NCBI GenBank assembly: GCA_032718475.1 | Contig: JAUCBJ010008514.1 | Coordinates: 1 to 46,832, forward strand | DNA from: Nemertoderma westbladi | Taxonomy: Eukaryota; Xenacoelomorpha; Nemertodermatida; Nemertodermatidae | Direction: 5' to 3' | DNA: 46,832 bases | Part shown: positions 39,801 through 46,832 of the stretch, piece after piece | Layout of the letters: each line of letters starts with the position of its first letter | How positions within the stretch are numbered: position 1 is the first letter of the stretch | Program-made: the position numbers and the translations under genes | The notes under the pieces: model-generated | What the model was told of the DNA's origin: nothing | Databases searched by the model: none | Seen by the model: the letters and a program-made list of their open reading frames with translations, nothing else

Positions 39801-42800
39801 TTACAACTTAATGCAATGGCTGCCAAGCTGTCTGGCTGATACCGAAACTGCAACCTGTGGGTGTATATGTAGATAAAGTAACACATTAATTAATAGCTGT
39901 TGTAACAAATGGCGGAGGGGGGGGATTTTTTTTTAGAAACCCAAATGAAAAATTAAAATAATTTATAAGGAAATAAAGGGATTCAATTTTACGCCACAAA
40001 ACAAATAATTTATATTATAATTATTGCTTTTAATATATTTTGGACCATGTTTTCAAATCATGTGTCTTAGTATTTAATTACATTTACTTTTTGTTGGTTA
40101 GTTTTTCATTTAAAAGAATAAATAGTAAAAAAATTAACAGAATAAATAAATAAAATAAATTAGTTCTAGTGTATCTGTTTATTAAGATTAGGCTTAGGGC
40201 CTACAGCGTTAAACAACTAGTTGGAGTTTACCAGAAACAGGTAAACTTTAAAAGATATCTGAATACCGAATCTATTTTTCTATCAGTTTTTCAAAATATT
40301 ATAGTGTACCAGATTACGCTTATCGTTAAGCATACGCATCTAACATTTCAACTCTCTGCTCATTTGTTACATAATTTTTGGGAATAATTCGATTATATAT
40401 AATTGGAATTTTCATCTAATGTTAAAGTCCATCCTCCAATCACATTTTGCGATTTAATAATAACTGTTATATTTTTCAACGTCTTTACATATAATACAGT
40501 ATAAATCGGAAATAGATACTGTAATATAATAACTCACTGCCATATATTTACTCCGTTGCTGTGGTGACATTTTGGTAACATCCTTCTGCTTCCAGTTCTT
40601 GGCCTGGAACCTCTCTTCCTTCTGCTCTTCTCCCTAGGACATACAAATAACGATAAAATCTAAATGATATGGAATTCGAATTCTTCACGACTGTGGGGGG
40701 GGGGGGGGGGGGGGGGGGTTGTAGATCATTGCAGAATCTACAGTAGAGCGATGACGTTACATGAAGGACACAGGACCTACAGTAGAGCGTTGACGTTACA
40801 GGAAGGACACAGGACCTACAGTAGAGCGTTGACGTTACATGAAGGACACAGGACCTGCAGTAGAGCGTTGACGTTACATGAAGGACACAGGACCTACAGT
40901 AGAGCGTTGACGTTACAGGAAGGACACAGGACCTACAGTAGAGCGTTGACGTTACATGAAGGACACAGGACCTACAGTAGAGCGTTGACGTTACATGAAG
41001 GACACAGGACATACAGTAGAGCGATGACGTTACATGAATGACACAGGACCTACAGTAGAGCGTTGACGTTACATGAAGGACGCAGGACCTACAGTAGAGC
41101 GTTGACGTTACATGAAGGATACAGGACCTACAGTAGAGCGATGACGTTACATGAAGGACACAGGACCTACAGTAGAGCGTTGACGTTACATGAAGGACAC
41201 AGGACCTACAGTAGAGCGATGACGTTACATGAAGGACACAGGACCTACAGTAGAGCGTTGACGTTACATGAAGGACGCAGGACCTACAGTAGAGCGTTGA
41301 CGTTACATGAAGGATACAGGACCTACAGTAGAGCGATGACGTTACATGAATGACACAGGACCTACAGTAGAGCGATGACGTTACATGAATGACACAGGAC
41401 CTACAGTAGAGCGTTGACGTTACATGAAGGACGCAGGACCTACAGTAGAGCGTTGACGTTACATGAAGGATACAGGACCTACAGTAGAGCGATGACGTTA
41501 CATGAAGGACACAGGACCTACAGTAGAGCGTTGACGTTACATGAAGGACACAGGACCTACAGTAGAGCGATGACGTTACATGAAGGACACAGGACCTACA
41601 GTAGAGCGTTGACGTTCCATGAAGGACACAGGACCTACAGTAGAGCGTTGACGTTACATGAAGGACACAGGACCTACAGTAGAGCGTTGACGTTCCATGA
41701 AGTACACAGGACCTACAGTAGAGCGTTGACGTTACATGAAGGACACAGGACCTACAGTAGAGCGTTGACGTTACATGAAGGACACAAGACCTACAGTAGA
41801 GCGTTGACGTTACATGAAGGACACAGGACCTACAGTAGAGCGTTGACGTTACATGAAGGACACAGAACCTACAGTAGAGCGTTGACGTTCCATGAAGGAC
41901 ACAGGACCTACAGTAGAGCGTTGACGTTACATGAAGGACACAGGACCTACAGTAGAGCGTTGACGTTACATGAAGGACACAGGACCTACAGTAGAGCGTT
42001 GACGTTACATGAAGGACACAGGACCTACAGTAGAGCGTTGACGTTACATGAAGGATACAGTTTTTAAATTTCTTCTCATTAAGTGTTTTATAGAACTTAA
42101 TATTATCTTATAACATGGCTGGCTGGTAAAGATATAATTAGTTTACTGTTTAGGTTAGATTTAGCCCTTCTATAAGTAGTGTTTTTAATTAAAATAGTAT
42201 ACTTTCACATGGTGTAAACTGCCAAAGTGACAGTGACATACTGCACATGCGCCAGTAGTGGTGGCGAGTAATTGTATGGAGAAGTGGCGGTAATTACCAT
42301 ATCAACTATATCTGTACAGTATGACATGAGAATGTAGTACTAAATCCAAATGTGTGGCGTGTCAAGTAGAAACAGATTATATATATCAAAAAAAGGCGTT
42401 CTGAGAAAAACGCATTTAAAGTTTTACGATATGTATATTTTTCTTCTTGCAAGACCCTATGGGCTAGAACGACAGTTTCTGAGTCAACATTTTCGAGGAA
42501 TCCGAAAATTTTGATTTAAACCACGTAGACGCAATCCTTTGTTCGCAAATATCTAATGACAGACAAATTGGCAAAATGACGGACAGTCAGACAGGCGGAC
42601 AGCCACTCTAGATTTTGTGAAATGTGAAAACTGACATCAGAAATGAAATCACGAACCCGAGAAACCCCCATAGCAAAAATTTTAGTTAGTTTGTATGCTT
42701 TCTTAATGTTTGACGGACAGTCTGACAAAAAGACGGACAGACAGACAAATGGACAGACAATCTATATTACGTGAAATATTAAAACTAACATCGGAAATGA

Positions 42801-44208
42801 AACCACGAACCCAAAAAACCTCTTTCGCGAGATTTTCAGTTAGTTAGGATGCTTTATTAATGTTTGACAGACAGTCTGACAAAAATACGGACAGACAGAC
42901 TAACGGACAGACAGTCTATATTACTTGAAATGTTAAAACTAACATCGGAAATGAAATCACGAACCCAAAAAACCTCTATGGCGATAATTTTAGTTTGCCT
43001 GTATTCTTTCTTAATGTTTGACAGACAAACAGACCGACAGACAGAAATATGAATGGATGTCTAGTGTCGTTTTGAACTCTGAACTCGTTTTGAAGAAATT
43101 ATGAGCGATTACCCTTTAGTTTTCGTAAAATTATTCCAAAATGGAAAATGATAGTAAGCTAAGTGTTATATACCACTAGATAGCCCGAAAAATTCTCTAC
43201 CAGAATCCACCATAAAAAAAATATCGATTTTTTTTTATATAATCCGTTTCTAATTGACACGCCACATGTGCGTATTAAATACCGGTACGTACACATATAA
43301 TCACAGAGAGATTATTTATCTCATCCACATCCGACACTAGGTATGATATTCTGGAAATTTAACATAACTTACTTTACTAACTGAATTCTAGGCGCCTCTA
43401 CTGTACTGTATGTAAATGAATTGTTCACTTACCATAACAGTAGCTCTTTGTGTAATCAGTCGCGGTTGCAAAAATTTATCAGCATCCAATTGTTTATGTA
43501 GGCCAATTACATTACTATTAATTAATCTTACGGCCCAGTCTTAACTTGCTCTTTCATCCGCTTTTCTGACCAGCCCAAATCAATCAATCAATAACACCAT
43601 AACAGAACGATAAGACGGAACAATTTAGTTTATTATACATAGGTGTAAGGCGTACCGCTGAAATTCACGAGATAACATAAAATTAACGGTTAAACACAGC
43701 AACGCCCCAAAACCAGTAGCTTAAGGGCCACAAAGCAGAAAATGAATACATTAAAATTTATTAATTATAAATTTTGAAATTGATTTAAGAGGCGACCTTA
43801 GGCTGCACTGTGGTACACACACATTACCGGTACATGCAGATAGATTATTCTGCAACACTAAGGATTGAAATCATTTGCGCGGGAATTTTAATTTGTGTTA
43901 GTCGGTTGCCAGGTAACCAACCTCATTCTCTAAGAAGAAATTCACCCACCTTTCTACCACTATCTCAAATGAATTTGAGTTGATCTGTTAATGCAACTGT
44001 AATTGATGATGCAATATTGTGGTTTTGTTCAGAAATGGAATAAATAAGGAGCCCCCCCCCCCCCCCCCCCCCTCGGAGACGTGCCTCTTCATCCTCATTA
44101 ATCATTAAAGAAAAGTAAAGTAAATCATTCTTACCATTTCTCAACAAAACCATACCTATTTGGGATGGATCAGTGTCAACAATAATTGTAAATAATTTTA
44201 ATACCCTT
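33800..44208 (-). CDS. candidate spliced gene, four internal exons, unknown coiled-coil protein
   Basis: Four minus-strand segments have AG/GT borders and consistent phases: 44208-44135, 43539-43433, 40633-40538 and 33879-33800. Phases at the joins are 1, 0 and 0, the first enters at phase 2 and the last leaves at phase 2. None contains a stop. Read together they give about 119 residues: a hydrophobic part (FTIIVDTDPSQIGMVLL, LINSNVIGLHKQLDADKF), then a charged helical part (GEEQKEERFQAKNWKQKD, KYMAYEEPSEKVRLAKE, LQRIREQYRKEQ). I do not recognise the family. First and last exons are not found. Introns of about 6.7 and 2.8 kb contain the 36-bp and 39-bp minisatellites. The acceptor of the second exon lacks a good pyrimidine tract, and exons may be missing between 43433 and 40633. 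Confidence 0.5.
34193..35352. repeat. large imperfect foldback with strand-asymmetric A/C and G/T arms
   Basis: 34193-34630 is made of ccccaaaacaaatacatt-like repeats and 34950-35350 of ggggatgaataattgttttt-like repeats, roughly the complement of the left arm. A unique centre with aggcct-rich duplications (34640-34930) separates them. The outer ends (ttataatggctaccaatta and taattgaatgccacgcc-type sequence) also pair imperfectly. It lies in the last intron of the candidate spliced gene. Confidence 0.6.
35353..36010. other. intronic stretch without recognised features
   Basis: AT-rich, with no exon or repeat beyond short inverted words (aaatcttt...aaagattt near 35430). Confidence 0.4.
36015..36033. 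repeat. left inverted flank of the 36-bp array
   Basis: gttgtaactatttatcggg pairs 18 of 19 with the complement of 39789-39807. A second inverted pair, gggcgaagttt at 36067-36077 and aaacttcgccc at 39781-39791, lies further in. The array therefore sits inside a foldback structure. Confidence 0.65.
36161..39764 (-). repeat. minisatellite, 36-bp unit, about 100 copies, with higher-order structure
   Basis: The plus-strand unit contains gatgtaggctatagtggta and cgcaccaaacacc. Two main variants, ending caccttgt and cacaccgt, are interleaved. Rare marks (ttatag insertions at about 37152 and 37479, ggatatag at 38628 and 39311) recur about 9 and 19 units apart, so blocks of units have been duplicated. 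Two minus frames and one plus frame are stop-free. The longest minus ORF is 36130-38865, with 12-residue repeats VFGAYHYSLHHG or ...HHK. It begins without an ATG and shifts into a second repeat frame at some indels, so I treat it as non-coding intronic DNA. Confidence 0.95.
39789..39807. repeat. right inverted flank of the 36-bp array
   Basis: cccgataaataattacaac is the partner of 36015-36033. Confidence 0.65.
39810..40537. other. intronic stretch without recognised features
   Basis: AT-rich sequence with a short poly(G) (about 39916). No exon, RNA gene or clear element seen. Confidence 0.4.
40538..40633 (-). CDS. exon c of the candidate spliced gene (96 nt)
   Basis: Acceptor gtatgtcctag before 40633 and a strong donor gtgagt after 40538. 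Exactly 32 codons, phase 0 at both ends: GEEQKEERFQAKNWKQKDVT followed by KMSPQQRSKYMA. Confidence 0.6.
40695..40718 (+). repeat. poly(G), 24 bases
   Basis: Uninterrupted G run 18 bp before the 39-bp array. It could form a G-quadruplex, and its length may be unreliable. Confidence 0.85.
40736..42062 (+). repeat. minisatellite, 39-bp unit, 34 copies
   Basis: The unit contains gacctacagtagagcg(t/a)tga and cgttacatgaaggacacag. A block of nine units (351 bp) is repeated (41063 and 41414 start equal series). One frame on each strand is stop-free (13-residue repeat ALTLHEGHRTYSR on plus), as expected for a unit length divisible by three. It lies in an intron of the candidate spliced gene and is not considered coding. 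Confidence 0.95.
42353..43266. mobile_element. 914-bp non-autonomous element with 31-bp terminal inverted repeats
   Basis: The left end tgtggcgtgtcaagtagaaa (and on to attatata) matches the complement of the right end with two mismatches in 31. The interior carries three copies of a 154-bp unit, listed separately. No transposase. Boundaries may be off by a few bases because gtgt and catgt flanks blur the target duplication. Confidence 0.75.
42560..43030. repeat. 154-bp tandem repeat, 3 copies, with gacagacag core
   Basis: The marker acgaaccc recurs at 42651, 42805 and 42959 (period 154). Each unit contains acggacagacagac, a tctata block and aaac(t)aacatcggaaatgaaa. Confidence 0.8.
43267..43432. 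other. short intronic stretch
   Basis: Non-coding DNA between the inverted-repeat element and exon b. Confidence 0.4.
43433..43539 (-). CDS. exon b of the candidate spliced gene (107 nt)
   Basis: Strong donor gtaagtg after 43433. The acceptor (gagcaagttaag) is weak, but it is the only one that keeps the frame open and joins exon a in phase. Encodes WAVRLINSNVIGLHKQLDAD followed by KFLQPRLITQRATVM. Confidence 0.45.
44052..44072 (+). repeat. poly(C), 21 bases
   Basis: Homopolymer run in the intron after exon a. The Gly-rich minus ORF over it is an artefact of the run. Confidence 0.8.
44135..44208 (-). CDS. exon a of the candidate spliced gene (74 nt)
   Basis: Acceptor aaaaatgacag before 44208, donor gtaagaat after 44135. 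Enters in phase 2 and leaves in phase 1. Encodes RVLKLFTIIVDTDPSQIGMV then LLRN. The upstream exon was not identified with confidence. Confidence 0.45.
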
Positions 44209-44379
44209 CTGTCATTTTTAAAAACGAATTATTATTAATGAATTAAATGTATAATTAAACATTTTGAAATATATATTAATCACGAGTATACTGATACTGA
44301 CTGACTGAGTCTGTAGTATTATATACTCAAGTCATGCACATTGTGCCATTTTCACACCAAATACAATATTTACCAGTTT

Positions 44380-44560
44380 TTTCGGTTTAGGTAGATGGGC
44401 GTAGTTTGGGTTAAGAGCTTGGGCGTTGTTTCTTACAATGAATATCATTTTAAGTGATTAAATTTAATGAATTTAATTTAATTGTTTGGGTTAAGAGGTT
44501 GGGCGTTGTTTGGGTAAAGATTGTTTTGGTTAGGAGGTTGGGCGTTTTGGGCTAGTTATT
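44380..44560. repeat. three copies of gggttaagaggttgggcgtt
   Basis: gtttgggttaagagcttgggcgttg (44405 region) recurs near 44487 and, shortened, near 44527. A small irregular repeat. Confidence 0.5.
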
Positions 44561-44644
44561 TACAATTATTATTTAACCATCCACCTAATGGTATCATTAA
44601 ACAAATTATTCGCCAACTACTTGGCTCGCCCCACACCTGAAACC

Positions 44645-44851
44645 TTGGAACTAAATTCGCTTACATTGGAACTAAGTTCGCATCCATTGGAACTAAATTC
44701 GCATCCGTTGGAACTAAATTCGTTTTCGTTTTTCTCTAGTTATTGGAAATAAGTTCGCCTAAATTGGAACTAAATTCGCCAAAATTGGAACTAAATTCGT
44801 TTCTATTGGAACTAAATTCGCATGAGGCTTAAATTGGAACTAAGTACGGGG
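44645..44851 (+). repeat. 21-bp tandem array ttggaactaaattcgc + 5, nine copies
   Basis: Nine units of ttggaactaa(a/g)ttcgc followed by a variable pentamer. One unit is lengthened with a ttttcgtttttctctag insert. Copies are diverged, so the array is older than the large minisatellites. Confidence 0.8.
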
Positions 44852-45890
44852 AATCCTATTGGCATGGCAACCATTTCCATGAACGAAACTATGGTGACAG
44901 TTAATTCAGTTCAGAGTTTTGAATAAAACAATTATTAACAAAAACCACAATGTTTGAATGTCATGAGTGACTTTGAAATATATTCCCAAAAAAAAACACA
45001 ATGCTAAGAGTGAGGGGTGAGTACAAAACAAAGACCCAAGACCCAATTAATGGGAGTAGTACACAAATTTTATCCATACAAACTACTATTAATTAAGCCT
45101 CGGTACACTTTCAGAACGCATCAGATTACTTTATAGGCCAAATGTTCTTGCATTCCCACTAGAATTTAACGGGCTTTCAGGTAAACCAAATGGTTTTTTG
45201 AATTTCAATTTTTTTAATAGCTTATTTTTTGAAAAATGGTCCCAATTTTCAAAAAATTTAGCCAAGTAATTAATATCACAAATATTACAATCGTAATTCG
45301 GTGCTTACAATATAAAAAAAATTTATTGGTCTACGTTATTCTACGGTAAAAAATTATCCTAGGTGAAAAGGTTCCAAGAAAAAAGCTCCAACAACAACTG
45401 AGAAACATGTATCGAAAGAATTCTAAGAACTCATTTTGAGAAAAATCCAGTTTAAATTTGAACCTTCCCGCGCAAAAACTGTCTGTTATTACGAAATAAT
45501 GTTTGTCAATATACCTAGCAAAAAGAAACCACAAAAGAACCATGCTAAGATTTTTGCTATGGTTATTTTCTTGGTCGCTGATTTCATTTCTGAGGTCAGC
45601 TTTCACTCTTAATGGAATCTTGCTTGTCTGTATGTGTCATAAGTCTTTTCTTAAAAAATATAAGATGCGTCTCGCATTTAGTGGAACACTTGAACATCTA
45701 ATTGCTTGCTGCTAAGTAAGTAAGCAATAAATTCAATTTCAATTCAACATCCGGTTTTAGGCCCCGGCGGCTTTATTTGACAAATTTGATAAAATATATA
45801 TGGCAAACGATAGTACATACTGCCGAGAAACATAACACTAACCGAGATACATAATACATAATATTGACATAACATGGTCGGGCATATAAA
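44852..45890. other. gene-free stretch
   Basis: AT-rich. A 58-codon hydrophobic ORF from ATG 45542 has no recognisable homology and is not called. The sequence near 45722-45750 (aataaattcaatttcaattc) resembles a short LINE-type tail. Confidence 0.4.
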
Positions 45891-46640
45891 ATGGTTGGGC
45901 ATAGGATGGTCGGATCTGATAGTACTGTACATAATACACCGATATACATCAAGATTAACGTCAAAAAGTCCAAATTAATGTGTTTTGTGCCGAAATCGAA
46001 TACAAGTATTGTAACAACAAAACTTAATATAAATGGTGTTATGTTAGAACAAGTAGATCAATATAAGTATCTAGGCCATATTATTCATGCTTCCACAGAT
46101 GACGGGCATGACCTTATCAACCAGTTACATGCACTTTATAGACGTGGCAATATGTTAATTAGGAAATTTGGTGTCTGCTCGATTAATGTAAAACGGAAAC
46201 TACTTTTAGCTTTCTGTTCACAATTCTATTGTAACTCATTATGGGCTCGCCGCAATTTTGACGCAAGATTATACAACAAATTTAGAGTGGGTTATAACAA
46301 TATAGCTAGGAAATTATTTGGGTATAAATATGACTGCAGTGTATCGCTAATGTTTGGCGAGCTTAACTTGTGCAAATTCATTCACGTATAACGCGATTCG
46401 ATCACTATGGTCACGCATCGAAAGTTCTACAAATATTTTAGTGCAAACAATATCGGAAGTGACAGCCACTTCAAGCTGAATACGAAATGATAAATATGGA
46501 TTTTTATAACTTTGAAATAGACTCTATTCATTATACGTATATTTTACTATTAAATTGTGCTGTGATCTAATAATTATATTATTGTAATTTGTCATTTATG
46601 TTAATTATGGGCCTCAAGGCCTGGATTAAAAAGAAATATA
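45891..46640 (+). pseudogene. 3' end of a LINE: reverse transcriptase C-terminus and tail
   Basis: The open frame 45891-46391 contains INVKKSKLMCFVPKSN, LEQVDQYKYLGHIIHASTDD and LLLAFCSQFYCNSLWARRNF. These fit the RT thumb region of CR1/L2-like LINEs (N-x-KKSK, then Y-KYLG-x2-I, then K-x2-L-x10-Y-x3-LW). After a frame change near 46380 the frame YNAIRSLWSRIESSTNILVQ continues to a stop at 46477, the usual LINE C-terminus. A tail with atgggcctcaaggcctggat follows. It is 5'-truncated and frameshifted, hence inactive. Confidence 0.75.
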
Positions 46641-46832
46641 AATATACATACAGTATCAATAACCGAGATACATAATATATGCGCCTTATATAAGAGCTAC
46701 ATGATAGTTCTGAGGTAAGAGTTACTCCTTCTTCCTTTATTTCCAGCAGATTTTTTGACTCCACATTTGAAATGTTGCAATCAGTAGGCCTCTTGCCAGA
46801 AAGAACCCATGGGTCGTATGCCAAAAATGGAA

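Noticed and set aside
31346-42062. CRISPR-like interpretation of the tandem arrays
   Set aside because: Units are head-to-tail with no unique spacers, and the DNA is from an animal genome.
40664-42067. Plus- and minus-strand ORFs over the 39-bp array
   Set aside because: Direct consequence of a unit length divisible by three. No flanking coding sequence in frame.
45140-45180. Possible upstream exon of the spliced gene
   Set aside because: Phase-compatible with exon a, but very short and supported only by minimal splice motifs.
45542-45718. 58-codon hydrophobic ORF from ATG 45542
   Set aside because: Short, AT-rich and with no homology or context to support it.

Overview
This is a window of animal nuclear DNA. 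It carries a metazoan-type PDS5 cohesin gene and a BEL/Pao-class LTR retrotransposon, a class known from animals. It also has LINE remnants, many miniature inverted-repeat elements and long minisatellites. The intergenic DNA is AT-rich and full of short palindromes such as accggt and aggcct, a look seen in several marine invertebrates. The species cannot be fixed from the sequence.

Layout. Positions 1-3852 (minus) hold the first 1284 codons of an intronless PDS5-like gene that runs off the left edge. Positions 3853-11477 are gene-poor, with dispersed repeats, a GC-rich segment with two weak overlapping ORFs (6006-7111) followed by minisatellites, an alternating GC tract and a 410-bp foldback element. 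Positions 11478-24376 are one complete 12.9-kb BEL/Pao-like element on the minus strand, with 1.18-kb LTRs about 99.7% identical and a 5-bp target duplication. It keeps gag and protease, but reverse transcriptase and most of RNase H and integrase are deleted in frame. It also carries an ORF-dense segment of unknown origin near its 3' LTR. Positions 24382-29277 hold LINE scraps, a 61-bp micro-MITE inserted in one of them, and a 1.29-kb inverted-repeat element.

Positions 29402-30229 (plus) encode a 275-aa intronless protein that I read as three tandem MLLE (PABC) domains with no RNA-binding domain. This is the most unusual gene in the window. Positions 31346-32816, 36161-39764 and 40736-42062 are three minisatellites with units of 48, 36 and 39 bp. 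All are stop-free in at least one frame, yet they look non-coding. The last two lie inside introns of a candidate spliced minus-strand gene, which I reconstruct from four exons with matching phases (44208 down to 33800). The right end holds a 914-bp inverted-repeat element, a 21-bp tandem array and the 3' end of a LINE.

The genes do not form a pathway. PDS5 acts in chromosome cohesion, and the MLLE protein most likely binds PAM2-type peptides in mRNA regulation. Both are single-exon genes in a region where another gene has introns, which fits retroposed copies or unusual gene structures.
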